A stretch of 64,000 nucleotides of DNA from an uncultured Odoribacter sp. Its GTDB lineage: Bacteria; Bacteroidota; Bacteroidia; Bacteroidales; Marinifilaceae. The notes under the pieces are model-generated. The model was not told the origin of the DNA. It ran no database searches and was given only the letters and a program-made list of their open reading frames with translations. The position numbers were made by a program, and so were the translations under genes. The stretch is taken from contig CALUKE010000012.1 of the NCBI GenBank assembly GCA_944321165.1, positions 17,965-81,964 on the forward strand, given 5' to 3'. This document shows positions 35,868 through 43,976 of this stretch, piece after piece (the stretch's first letter is position 1; each line of letters begins with the position of its first letter).

Positions 35868-37269
35868 TTTTGCGATGCTCACCAAACGGGAGTTATTGAT
35901 CCGGATTGTCAAATTATTGAAAAACGACGAATTAATCACAGGACTGAAGTACCTGCCTGTCGAGATGCGTCCACGGAACAAACGCCCGGTGAGATGTTGT
36001 ATCCACAAAGACCGTTACATTCTCAAACACAAAATCATTTCGATACTGGGTTTTGAAATCACGGATGAGGAGATCGACCTGATCCACCTTTCCGATTTTG
36101 CACGCATGGCCATGGCCAATAAAAATATGAAGGAAAACATCCTTTCCGTGGTACACGAAGCGTGCAGCGCCTGTATCCAATCACAATATGCAGTCACCAA
36201 TCTCTGCCGGGGATGCGAAGGACGTCCCTGCGTGATGAACTGCCCGAAAGCCGCGATTTCTTTTATTAACGGAAAGGCCAGCATCAGTAGCGAAGACTGT
36301 GTCAGCTGCGGATTATGCCAGAAGGTATGTCCTTACCATGCCATTGTATACACTCCGGTTCCTTGCGAAGACGTCTGTCCGGTAAAAGCCATCAGCAAGG
36401 ATGCAGAAGGAGTCGAACACATCGACAAAGACAAATGTATCTATTGTGGAAAATGTATGCAGGCCTGCCCTTACGGAGCCATTATGGAACGATCCAAAAT
36501 CATCGATATCCACAAGACTCTCAGCAACCCGAAGAAAAAAATCATTGCGATTCCGGCTCCGGCCATTTATGGACAATTCAATGCCACACCGGGCCAGGTG
36601 CTGGCTGCGATCAAGCAAATCGGCTTCGATGACGTGATCGAAGTCGCTCTGGGAGCGGAAATCACGGCTGCCAATGAAGCCAAGGAACTGGAAGAAAAAA
36701 TGCAGGAAGGACAATCTTTCATGACCACCTCTTGCTGTCCGGCTTACACCGGCTGGGTAGAAAAACATGCGCCCATGCTGAAGCCCTATGTTTCGGAAAC
36801 CCGTAGTCCGATGGTTTACGCAGCACGCTATGCCAAAGAAAAATATCCGGATGCCGAAGTTGTATTTATCGGTCCGTGTCTGGCCAAACGTCACGAAGCA
36901 GACTCCGTCGATGAGGTGGATTACGTCATGAGCTTCGAAGAATTGGGGGCTTTTATGGTTGCCTACGACATCGATGTGTCCAACTGCAGTGAAAAAGAGC
37001 TTAACCGGGAAGTGACGAAATACGGTAGAGGCTTCGCACAGGCAGGAGGCGTACAGGCCGCAGTTGTCAATGCGATCGGTGACAAATATACCAATATCCA
37101 TGTAGAAGGTCTGGACAAAAAGAACCAGGCATTGCTAAAAGCCATGGCAAAGAAACCGGAAGCCCAATTCGTAGAGGTTATGGCCTGCGACGGCGGTTGC
37201 ATCAACGGTCCTTGTTCCCTGGCACCTCTCACTCTGGCCAAACGGCAGATAAAAAAGGTATTGGAATAA
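35854..37269 (+). CDS. hydA: [FeFe]-hydrogenase, group B-type
   Basis: The product (471 residues) should catalyse reversible H2 formation. An N-terminal helical region of about 115 residues is followed by cysteine-rich ferredoxin modules (CSACIQS, CRGCEGRPCVMNCP, CVSCGLCQKVCP, CIYCGKCMQACP). The H-cluster domain has complete loops: L1 TTSCCPAY (C294, C295), L2 IGPCLAKRHE (C342) and L3 MACDGGC (C445, C449). Unlike HydS it keeps the proton-transfer cysteine C294. The layout fits the monomeric group B hydrogenases of gut Bacteroidetes, thought to reoxidise ferredoxin in fermentation. It needs HydE, HydF and HydG; only hydG is in this window. Confidence 0.92.
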   Translation: MLYDNFAMLTKRELLIRIVKLLKNDELITGLKYLPVEMRPRNKRPVRCCIHKDRYILKHKIISILGFEITDEEIDLIHLSDFARMAMANKNMKENILSVVHEACSACIQSQYAVTNLCRGCEGRPCVMNCPKAAISFINGKASISSEDCVSCGLCQKVCPYHAIVYTPVPCEDVCPVKAISKDAEGVEHIDKDKCIYCGKCMQACPYGAIMERSKIIDIHKTLSNPKKKIIAIPAPAIYGQFNATPGQVLAAIKQIGFDDVIEVALGAEITAANEAKELEEKMQEGQSFMTTSCCPAYTGWVEKHAPMLKPYVSETRSPMVYAARYAKEKYPDAEVVFIGPCLAKRHEADSVDEVDYVMSFEELGAFMVAYDIDVSNCSEKELNREVTKYGRGFAQAGGVQAAVVNAIGDKYTNIHVEGLDKKNQALLKAMAKKPEAQFVEVMACDGGCINGPCSLAPLTLAKRQIKKVLE

Positions 37270-37289
37270 TTCCCGTCAAACAACTAAAA

Positions 37290-37325
37290 AACCTCCGAAT
37301 TCTCATCCTTTTCGGAGGTTTTTTA
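37290..37325. terminator. Bidirectional terminator between hydA and the RsbW-like gene
   Basis: AACCTCCGAA (37290-37299) and TTCGGAGGTT (37311-37320) form a 10-bp stem. T-tracts follow on both strands (TTTTATC on plus, GTTTTTTAG on minus), serving the two convergent genes. Confidence 0.88.
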
Positions 37326-37334
37326 TCATCCGAC

Positions 37335-37745
37335 CTACCGATCCAGTGCAAAAGACATGACTATTTTGCGTCCTTTATCGATAAAGCGCAATTCATCAGT
37401 CAAGGCCGCCATCACATAGATACTCCTGCCGGTCAGTCCCTCCCGTTCCTTCGACAAGGGACAAGGTGGATGAGTATAATCGAACCCATTGCCACTCTCT
37501 TCTATGGTGACCACAATTTTCCTACGATTCTTGACTGCAGTAAATTTTGCAAATTTTTGTACCGTTTCCCGAGGATCCGGCAACAAGGCATTATAGGACA
37601 CTTCGACAAGTGCAAGCATAAGATCCGATTGCACTTTTTCCGGCATTTCAAAAGTTGCAATGATTTGCTCGATAAAACGCTCCACCAAATGCAGATTACT
37701 GTAAGACGAAGGGATAGATGTCTCCAATTTATTGATCTCTTCCAT
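37335..37745 (-). CDS. RsbW-like serine kinase / ATP-binding protein (HATPase_c_2)
   Basis: The product is 136 residues from ATG 37745 (MEEINKLETSIPS). The GHKL fold is recognisable: N-box-like LALVEVSYNALL, the ATP-lid start EESGNGFDY, and GRSIYVMAALTDEL near the C-terminus. RsbW/SpoIIAB proteins are anti-sigma factors that phosphorylate STAS antagonists. A SpoIIE phosphatase, their usual counterpart, is encoded in the facing operon. No cognate sigma or STAS gene lies next to it. It has a long structured leader (37746 to about 38019). The extended frame to 37814 is not family-like. Confidence 0.8.
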   Translation of the reverse strand: MEEINKLETSIPSSYSNLHLVERFIEQIIATFEMPEKVQSDLMLALVEVSYNALLPDPRETVQKFAKFTAVKNRRKIVVTIEESGNGFDYTHPPCPLSKEREGLTGRSIYVMAALTDELRFIDKGRKIVMSFALDR

Positions 37746-37823
37746 TTTATGATACGATTTGACAATACCTTTACATTCGAGTCTTCTCGGATTGCGTCCC
37801 GTTTTTTTGCACAATGCCGTTGA

Positions 37824-37906
37824 GAAAAAAAGCGTGGAAACACAATCTTATCTGACATCACCGGTATCGCCAAACACCTCGTTATACAGCAAGACAGGTT
37901 CCACGC
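37824..37906 (-). promoter_or_regulatory. Candidate conditional terminator in the leader of the RsbW-like gene
   Basis: On the minus strand GCGTGGAA (37906-37899) can pair with TTCCACGC (37839-37832), which is followed by seven T (37831-37825), like an intrinsic terminator. The first arm also lies in the 3' half of the large palindrome, where it pairs with GTTCACG, so the two folds exclude each other. This is the layout of an attenuator or riboswitch expression platform. The 59-nt loop is long, so this remains a hypothesis. Confidence 0.4.
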
Positions 37907-37974
37907 CTATATACGTGAACTCCTTGTCAAATCTTGTATAACGTAGAAATTTGGCGATTTCGGATGTCAAGATT
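37844..37974. repeat. 131-bp imperfect palindrome upstream of the RsbW-like gene
   Basis: Nested arms are AATCT (37844-37848)/AGATT (37970-37974), TGACAT (37853-37858)/ATGTCA (37964-37969), ATCGCCAAA (37866-37874)/TTTGGCGAT (37950-37958) and CGTTATAC (37880-37887)/GTATAACG (37936-37943). Inner pairing reaches a TATATAGG-type apex. On the minus strand it would be transcribed as one long hairpin. It could be a regulatory RNA element or a small palindromic mobile element. A 40-codon frame with a TTG start (37970 to 37848, minus) stays open through it. Confidence 0.8.
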
Positions 37975-37994
37975 TAAACAAATCCTAAAAATAC

Positions 37995-38014
37995 GATGCA
38001 GACTTTTCTGCATC
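37995..38014 (-). promoter_or_regulatory. 5'-end hairpin of the RsbW-like transcript
   Basis: GATGCAGA (37995-38002) and TCTGCATC (38007-38014) form a perfect 8-bp stem with a 4-nt loop, a few bases downstream of the predicted transcription start. It may stabilise the mRNA 5' end. Confidence 0.55.
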
Positions 38015-38024
38015 TCTCTATTTA

Positions 38025-38056
38025 CAAAAATAGCAAATTATTCAGACACGGCCAAA
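38025..38056 (-). promoter_or_regulatory. Bacteroidetes-type promoter of the RsbW-like gene
   Basis: On the minus strand TTTG (38056-38053), a 20-nt spacer and TATTTTTG (38032-38025) fit the -33/-7 consensus. The start site would fall near 38019, leaving a leader of about 270 nt. Confidence 0.6.
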
Positions 38057-38116
38057 TAGCCGCAACAATATGCACACATACATTCTCTCATGCACACACA
38101 AATTCTTTCAAAAAAA

Positions 38117-38152
38117 ACGGATAAAACAAACACCCATGTTCGCTTTATCCGT
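38117..38152 (-). terminator. Terminator of the suf-hydG operon
   Basis: ACGGATAAA (38117-38125) and TTTATCCGT (38144-38152) form a 9-bp stem. On the minus strand the stem is followed by a run of eight T, just past the hydG stop. Confidence 0.85.
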
Positions 38153-38174
38153 TTCAGATCCTTCATTCTCCGGA

Positions 38175-39674
38175 TCACATATACAAATCCCGCTCTCCCG
38201 AAGCGATCCGCTTATAATAAGTCAGGAAAGTCGGTAAAAGCCTTTTTTCTGTAAAGAACGGCATATTTTCAATTTCTTTCAGTTCTTTTTCTATCAACTG
38301 TTCTCCGATTCGACGAGTCTCGGCAGAAGCATAATCGTTGAGGTATTCCCGGAACGTCAGGACCGCATTCAATTTACAGAACTTTCCTTCCACTCCTTTC
38401 TCCAGCAAATTCATAATCTTATCGCCCGTCCGACCGCAACGATAACCGGCCGTGCAGAAGGAAGTGATATAACCGTCCTCCGCCAATTCACGAATCACGG
38501 TATCCAAACTGCGTTCATCTCCCAAAGAAAATTGCACCTTGTCCGGATTATCCTTTTGTACTTTCTTCTCAGAATAAGCTCCGATACCGATCTTTGAAGA
38601 AGCATCAGTCTGGGTACAACCATAACGGATGATCTCACGTCTCAATTCCGCTTGTTCCCGGGCCGTGACAATCAAACCCGTATAGGGTACCGCCAAGCGC
38701 AACACCATGACCAACCGCTTGAAGGCATCATCTTTTACCAGATAAGGCGAATTTTCACTCATGAACGATCCCAAAGCCGGTTGCATTCGCGGGAAAGAAA
38801 TGGTATGCGGACCAATTCCGAACTGCCGTTCGAGATCATGGGCATGGAGAACCAGTCCCATCACTTCAAACCGCCAATCGTACAAACCGAACAGAGCACC
38901 GATCGCCACATCGTCTATACCCGCATCCATGGCTCTATGCATCGCATACAAACGCCAACGGAAATTTCCTTTGACCGTATTGGCCGGATGCAGTTCGGCA
39001 TAACGTCCCGGATGATAAGTCTCCTGAAAAACCTGATAAGTTCCAATTCCAGCCCGCCACAATTTCCGTAAATTTTCAATACTCATCGGAGCTGCATTGA
39101 TATTGATACGACGGATATTGTTAAAACCATTTCCGGTTGGAGTCGTCCGCTTGGTAGCATAGATCGTCTGCATGGTATCGACGATATAGTCGGCATCACT
39201 CTGCGGATGCTCACCATACACCGCAATCAAACGTTTGTGACCTTCATCGATCACAGCCTCCGTTTCTCTCCGAACCTCTTCCATCGTCAGTACATGCCGT
39301 TTCTCTGCGGAATTATCACTTCGAAAACCACAATAAACACAACTATTTACACACAAGTTGGAACAGTATAAGGGTGCAAAGAAGACAATTCGATTATCAT
39401 ACACCCGCTTTTTTACTTCCAAGGCTGTCTCTCTCATTTCCTCCAACAACTCGGGATCTTCCACATTCAACAGTACTGCCGTTTCCTCTGGAGACAGTAA
39501 TTTTATATCCAAAGATTTCTGTAGAATATCCCGTACCTGTTGCTTATCCGGCTGACGGTATTTCTCCAGATTTCCATAAATCGACTCTACATCGATAAAA
39601 TCCTTGCCATTTACCAGATATTTTTCTATTTCAGCCGGTTTAATCACCTGCTGAGCCCATTCTTTCACGTTCAT
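38175..39674 (-). CDS. hydG: [FeFe]-hydrogenase H-cluster radical SAM maturase HydG
   Basis: The product (499 residues) cleaves tyrosine to supply CO and cyanide for the H-cluster. The radical-SAM site is C108-x3-C112-x2-C115 inside YCSNLCVNSCVYCGF. HydG normally has a C-terminal CX2CX22C motif for its auxiliary cluster. Here C407 and C433 are kept, but the middle position (410) is Gly in CTAGYRCGRTG, with an extra Cys at 413. ThiH lacks this C-terminal region, so HydG remains the better call. It is the last gene of the suf operon, 31 bp after sufT, and lies 900 bp from hydA. Confidence 0.9.
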   Translation of the reverse strand: MNVKEWAQQVIKPAEIEKYLVNGKDFIDVESIYGNLEKYRQPDKQQVRDILQKSLDIKLLSPEETAVLLNVEDPELLEEMRETALEVKKRVYDNRIVFFAPLYCSNLCVNSCVYCGFRSDNSAEKRHVLTMEEVRRETEAVIDEGHKRLIAVYGEHPQSDADYIVDTMQTIYATKRTTPTGNGFNNIRRININAAPMSIENLRKLWRAGIGTYQVFQETYHPGRYAELHPANTVKGNFRWRLYAMHRAMDAGIDDVAIGALFGLYDWRFEVMGLVLHAHDLERQFGIGPHTISFPRMQPALGSFMSENSPYLVKDDAFKRLVMVLRLAVPYTGLIVTAREQAELRREIIRYGCTQTDASSKIGIGAYSEKKVQKDNPDKVQFSLGDERSLDTVIRELAEDGYITSFCTAGYRCGRTGDKIMNLLEKGVEGKFCKLNAVLTFREYLNDYASAETRRIGEQLIEKELKEIENMPFFTEKRLLPTFLTYYKRIASGERDLYM

Positions 39675-39705
39675 ATTGATTCATATTAAAAAGAGGATTC
39701 CTCAT

Positions 39706-40020
39706 CTATATATCATACCCCAATTCCAATTTTGCCACATCACTCATCCGTTCCGGGGTCCATACCGGTTCAAATACCAAATCCACAGTAACACTTTCGA
39801 TACCGGCCACTTCCATTACTACATCATGAACCTGCTGTACAATTTCATCGGCAATCGGACATCCCGGAGCAGTAAGAGTCATGCGAATAATAACTTCGGA
39901 AGGTTTCGGGAATTCAATGTCATATACCAAACCCAACTCCCAAATATTCACCGGGATTTCCGGATCATATACCGTACATAACTTTTCTATTATCAAGTCT
40001 CTCGTTATACTGGCTGTCAT
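39706..40020 (-). CDS. sufT: SufT-like MIP18/DUF59 Fe-S assembly protein
   Basis: The product (104 residues) is a single DUF59/MIP18 domain: the N-terminal VYDPEIPVNIWELGLVYDI, the conserved cysteine in LTAPGCPIADEI and a terminal VFEPVWTPERMS. Such proteins assist maturation of Fe-S proteins. It lies 12 bp after sufE and before hydG in the suf operon, supporting the assignment. Confidence 0.9.
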   Translation of the reverse strand: MTASITRDLIIEKLCTVYDPEIPVNIWELGLVYDIEFPKPSEVIIRMTLTAPGCPIADEIVQQVHDVVMEVAGIESVTVDLVFEPVWTPERMSDVAKLELGYDI

Positions 40021-40032
40021 ATCGGACCGTAC

Positions 40033-40476
40033 TTATTCGTTAAAACCCTTTTTTGTCTCTTGTGCTGCGGAAGCCGCAAGCGCATACAGTTTAATCTGTT
40101 TTACCATCGACAACAATCCATTTGAACGGGTTGGCGATAAATGCTGAGTCAAACCGATTTCATCGATAAAACGCAAATCTGCTTGAGCGATATCAGATGG
40201 CCGCTGTCCGGAAAATACCCGAACCAGCAATCCGGCAATTCCTTTGGTAATAATGGCATCGCTATCAGCCGTAAAAAACAGGCGGTCATCCCGCATCTCA
40301 GCATGAAACCAAACCCGGGATTGGCATCCTTTGATCAGATTATCATCCGTCTTGTGCGCCTCATCCATTCCTTCCAGATTCGAACCCAATTCGATCAGAT
40401 AGGCATATTTATCCATCCAATCATCATATATCGAAAATTCATCTATAATTTCCTGTTCTATTTCTTCTATGGTCAT
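40033..40476 (-). CDS. sufE: SufE-family sulfur acceptor
   Basis: The product (147 residues) accepts persulfide sulfur from the SufS desulfurase. The acceptor cysteine is in NLIKGCQSRVWFHAE, the most conserved part of SufE, and the C-terminal LSPTRSNGLLSMV is also typical. It lies 48 bp after sufS in the same operon. Start ATG 40476 gives the expected N-terminus (MTIEEIEQEIIDEFS). Confidence 0.94.
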   Translation of the reverse strand: MTIEEIEQEIIDEFSIYDDWMDKYAYLIELGSNLEGMDEAHKTDDNLIKGCQSRVWFHAEMRDDRLFFTADSDAIITKGIAGLLVRVFSGQRPSDIAQADLRFIDEIGLTQHLSPTRSNGLLSMVKQIKLYALAASAAQETKKGFNE

Positions 40477-40524
40477 CTTTTCAAATTTTATCCGAACAAA
40501 AACAAAGATAAAAATAAAATTTCT

Positions 40525-41748
40525 TTATGCCAACCGGAACATTTTGGCCACTTTTCGCAAAGCGTCACAGAATTGATCGATCTCTTCCGTCGTATTATAC
40601 ATGGCCAAAGAAGCCCGTACCATTCCGGTCACTCCATAATGTTGCATCACCGGTTCGGCACATAACTGTCCCGTCCGCACCGCAATTCCCATTTTATCCA
40701 ACAAAATACCCGTATCAGAATGATGTATCTCTCCCAAAGCGAAAGAAATAACAGAAGATTTGTGCTCTGCCTCGCCGAAAATACGAATCCCCGGTATTTG
40801 CCGGATCTGTTTCATGGCATATTCCAACACATGCTGTTCGTAAGCCGCAATGGCGTCCAATCCGATCTGTCTGACATAACGCAACGCTTCCCCCAACCCG
40901 ATTACTCCTATAAAATCGGGTGTTCCAGCCTCAAATTTGAATGGCAGTTCATTATAAGTCGTCTTTTCAAAATGTACCTCCTTGATCATTTCACCCCCGC
41001 CTTGCCATGGCGGCATCTGTTCCAGCCATTTTTCCTTTCCATACAAGACTCCCACTCCTGTCGGGCCGTAAATCTTATGCCCGGAAAACACCAAAAAGTC
41101 ACAGTTCAACTCTTGTACATCAATCGGTATATGTTGAATCGCCTGAGCGGCATCGACCAATACTTTCGCCCCCACCGCATGAGCCCGGTCGATGATCTCC
41201 TTCACTGGATTAACCGTTCCGAGTACATTTGAAACATAGGCCACTCCGACCATTTTCACCCGATCTGTCAACAAATCCTCCAATCGGGCCATATCGAGCT
41301 CCCCCTGATCCTGAAAAGGCAATACCTTCAAAATCGCCCCCTTCCGTTCACAAAGCATCTGCCAAGGCACAATATTCGCATGGTGTTCCATCTCGGTCAC
41401 CAGAATTTCATCTCCACTCTGAATAAAAGCTTCCCCAAATGAAAAAGCAACCAGATTAATGCTTTCCGTCGTTCCCCGGGTGAATATAATCTCCTTATCC
41501 GAAGCAGCTCCGATAAAATCCCGGACCTCTGCCCGTGCCTCTTCATTGGCATCCGTACATTTATTACTCAGGAAATGGACCCCCCGGTGTACGTTGGAAT
41601 TATATTTCAGATAATACTCATTCATCTTATCAATCACCCGCAACGGCCGCTGCATAGTAGCCCCATTATCCAGATAAACCAACGGTTTACCGTAAACCTT
41701 CTCTTCCAGAATCGGAAAATCTTTCCGAATTTTTTCGATTTCAAACAT
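40525..41748 (-). CDS. sufS: Cysteine desulfurase SufS
   Basis: The product is 407 residues. This PLP enzyme removes sulfur from cysteine for Fe-S assembly. The pyridoxal lysine is in VFSGHKIYGPTGVG, the early motif is PLVYLDNGAT, and the catalytic cysteine lies in VRTGQLCAEPVM, which fits group II (SufS-type) enzymes. The frame opens with GTG at 41751 directly followed by ATG at 41748, which is the likely start. It is flanked by sufD and sufE. Confidence 0.95.
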   Translation of the reverse strand: MFEIEKIRKDFPILEEKVYGKPLVYLDNGATMQRPLRVIDKMNEYYLKYNSNVHRGVHFLSNKCTDANEEARAEVRDFIGAASDKEIIFTRGTTESINLVAFSFGEAFIQSGDEILVTEMEHHANIVPWQMLCERKGAILKVLPFQDQGELDMARLEDLLTDRVKMVGVAYVSNVLGTVNPVKEIIDRAHAVGAKVLVDAAQAIQHIPIDVQELNCDFLVFSGHKIYGPTGVGVLYGKEKWLEQMPPWQGGGEMIKEVHFEKTTYNELPFKFEAGTPDFIGVIGLGEALRYVRQIGLDAIAAYEQHVLEYAMKQIRQIPGIRIFGEAEHKSSVISFALGEIHHSDTGILLDKMGIAVRTGQLCAEPVMQHYGVTGMVRASLAMYNTTEEIDQFCDALRKVAKMFRLA

Positions 41749-41773
41749 CACCTTTTACGATTCTTGATTCCAC

Positions 41774-43138
41774 TTACGACTTTTTACACTGCATAATACA
41801 ATTATAGCATTTCGACATTTCCCCTCTCAAACGTTTATCTATCAAATCGTCGAGTTTCACCCGCAAGGGTTCCAATTTCACCCGCTGGATAATATCGTGA
41901 GCAAACCCGAACATCATCATCATCCGAGCTTCCTCCAGACTGATTCCCCTGGATCGCAAATAAAACATCGCCTCCTCGTCTATTTGACCGACAGTTGCCC
42001 CATGGCTACATTTCACATCATCGGCATCAATGATTAGCTGAGGCTTTGCATTTACACGGGTCGTATCCGTCAGCAACAGATTGTGATTGGCCTGATACGC
42101 TTCGGTCTTTTGAGCATCGGGCCGTACCCGAATACAACCGCAAAAATTCGCCATGGCCGCATCATCCAGCACTCCTTTGAAATGTTCATTGCTGACACAG
42201 CGAGGCGCAATATGATCGATATATGAATAATTGTCAACGACCTGTTTCTTATCCTGAATATACAAGCCATACAAATGGCATTCTCCCCCCTCTTCATTCA
42301 AAGCCACATACAGATTATTCCGAATCACACCTCCATACAAAGTCACTAAATTACTGTCGAAAACAGCATGACGCTGCTGAGAAACAAACAGTGAATTGAT
42401 CTGAGAAGCTCCCAGATGCTGGTTTTGTACCTGGTAATACTCCATATGGGCATTGGGGCCCAAATACACCTCTGTGGCATTGTTTATCAAAAAGTCATGT
42501 TCCGAAAGGGTATGATCACAGACCAAAATCGTTGCCTTGGCATTTCTGCCCAAAACGATCAGATTACGTTGGAACCCCATCAAATCAGCTTTTGCCCGTA
42601 AAAGATTGATAATCTGCAAAGGCCGTTCCATAACAACATCATCCGGGACATAAACAAAAACTCCATCCTGAGCAAAGGCCGTATTCAGGGCGACCAAACT
42701 GTCTTTCCGGGCCGCAGTTACATAATGATTGTAATGCCGGACAAACAGATCGGGATATTTTACACTCGCCTCCTGCATGCTGCAAACAACGACCTCTTCC
42801 GGAATTTCAGGTTTCAAATTACCATCAAACCACCAACCGTTCACCGTCAATACCGGATTGGTAACCAGGTCTGTCACCGTACAACGGAAGGTCTCGTTCA
42901 GATCCACCTCTTGCCGGATGTATTTCAACACAACATGATAATCCTTATCGAACAAAGGCAATAACTTGAGATAGCGATATTCTTCCTGTTCGTGTGGAAT
43001 ACCTCCCAGATCGAGGAATTTCCGAAACGCTTCCTTCCGACAACTGTTCATCACAGCACTATTGCCGGCATCAAGCAACGCTCGTCCATCCAGGAACAAG
43101 GTGGTAAAATCGGTATTTATTTTTTCAAAATCACTCAT
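41774..43138 (-). CDS. sufD: Fe-S assembly scaffold subunit SufD
   Basis: The product (454 residues) has the beta-helical SufBD core, with SSQINSLFVSQ-type repeats and the C-terminal DDVKCSHGATVGQIDEEAMFYLRSRGIS segment that marks the family. SufD pairs with SufB and SufC in the SufBC2D scaffold in the cytoplasm. It differs from SufB by its divergent N-terminus and by lying third in the operon. Confidence 0.94.
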   Translation of the reverse strand: MSDFEKINTDFTTLFLDGRALLDAGNSAVMNSCRKEAFRKFLDLGGIPHEQEEYRYLKLLPLFDKDYHVVLKYIRQEVDLNETFRCTVTDLVTNPVLTVNGWWFDGNLKPEIPEEVVVCSMQEASVKYPDLFVRHYNHYVTAARKDSLVALNTAFAQDGVFVYVPDDVVMERPLQIINLLRAKADLMGFQRNLIVLGRNAKATILVCDHTLSEHDFLINNATEVYLGPNAHMEYYQVQNQHLGASQINSLFVSQQRHAVFDSNLVTLYGGVIRNNLYVALNEEGGECHLYGLYIQDKKQVVDNYSYIDHIAPRCVSNEHFKGVLDDAAMANFCGCIRVRPDAQKTEAYQANHNLLLTDTTRVNAKPQLIIDADDVKCSHGATVGQIDEEAMFYLRSRGISLEEARMMMMFGFAHDIIQRVKLEPLRVKLDDLIDKRLRGEMSKCYNCIMQCKKS

Positions 43139-43166
43139 GCCATTTCAGGTTTTAAGTCCGCCACGC

Positions 43167-43931
43167 TCATTTACATTTCTTTACTTCTTCCTTGATCCAG
43201 TCGTATCCTTTCTCTTCCAATTCTGCCACCAGTTCCTTGCCGGCAGTCTTTACGATACGACCGTCATACAGTACATGTACGACATCCGGAACAATATAAT
43301 CCAGCAAACGCTGATAATGGGTGATGACAATCGTCGCGTTTTCCGGTTTTTTAAGTTTATTCACGCCCTGGGCAACAGTCCGAAGCGCATCGATATCCAG
43401 CCCCGAATCCGTTTCATCCAGGATGGCCAACTTCGGTTCGAGCACTGCCATCTGGAAAATTTCATTTTTCTTCTTCTCCCCGCCGGAAAAACCTTCATTC
43501 AAAGAACGGTTCAACAAACGGTTGTCAATACCGACCAATTCCATTTTCTGACGGATCAGTTTCAAAAATTCTCCTGCAGGATAAGGCGGTTGCCCATGAT
43601 ATTTCCGAATTTCATTCATCGCGGTTTTCAAAAAATTCACGGTACTTACTCCCGGAATTTCTACCGGATACTGGAAACTCAAGAAAATGCCCTCCCGAGC
43701 CCGGTCCTCTGCCGGCATCTCCAACAGATGCTTTCCATTAAATTCAACCTCACCCTGGGTTACCTCAAACCGTTCGCGTCCAGCCAGAACGGCAGAAAGC
43801 GTACTCTTTCCGGCCCCATTCGGCCCCATAATCGCATGGACTTCTCCGGCCTTGATTTCCAGATCAATCCCCTTCAATATTTCTTTGCCTTCCACCGAGG
43901 CATGCAAATTTTTTATCTTTAACAGTGTCAT
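43167..43931 (-). CDS. sufC: Fe-S assembly ATPase SufC
   Basis: The product (254 residues) is an ABC ATPase without membrane partner. Walker A is GPNGAGKSTLS, the signature is LNEGFSGGEKKKNE, and Walker B with the catalytic Glu-Asp is LAILDETDSGLD. These are SufC-specific variants. It drives conformational change in the SufBC2D scaffold. It lies between sufB and sufD. Confidence 0.96.
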   Translation of the reverse strand: MTLLKIKNLHASVEGKEILKGIDLEIKAGEVHAIMGPNGAGKSTLSAVLAGRERFEVTQGEVEFNGKHLLEMPAEDRAREGIFLSFQYPVEIPGVSTVNFLKTAMNEIRKYHGQPPYPAGEFLKLIRQKMELVGIDNRLLNRSLNEGFSGGEKKKNEIFQMAVLEPKLAILDETDSGLDIDALRTVAQGVNKLKKPENATIVITHYQRLLDYIVPDVVHVLYDGRIVKTAGKELVAELEEKGYDWIKEEVKKCK

Positions 43932-43976
43932 TCTATCTTACAATTTACAATTTATACTTTCACATTCAGTATCCGT

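Noticed and set aside
36313..37101. 262-codon minus-strand open frame
   Set aside because: It is antisense to hydA, whose H-cluster motifs are clear. The translation is Phe/His-rich without motifs.
37197..37823. 208-codon plus-strand open frame across the RsbW-like gene
   Set aside because: It starts inside hydA, runs through a terminator and is antisense to a recognisable GHKL ATPase.
38175..39674. ThiH (thiamine biosynthesis) because thiL is nearby
   Set aside because: The C-terminal region with C407 and C433, the length and the hydrogenase neighbours fit HydG. ThiH lacks that extension.
40141..40665. 174-codon plus-strand open frame
   Set aside because: Antisense to sufE and sufS. Composition reflects the complementary strand only.
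43062..43922. 286-codon plus-strand open frame
   Set aside because: It lies antisense to sufC and the sufD start. Its translation has no family features, while the minus-strand proteins are unmistakable.
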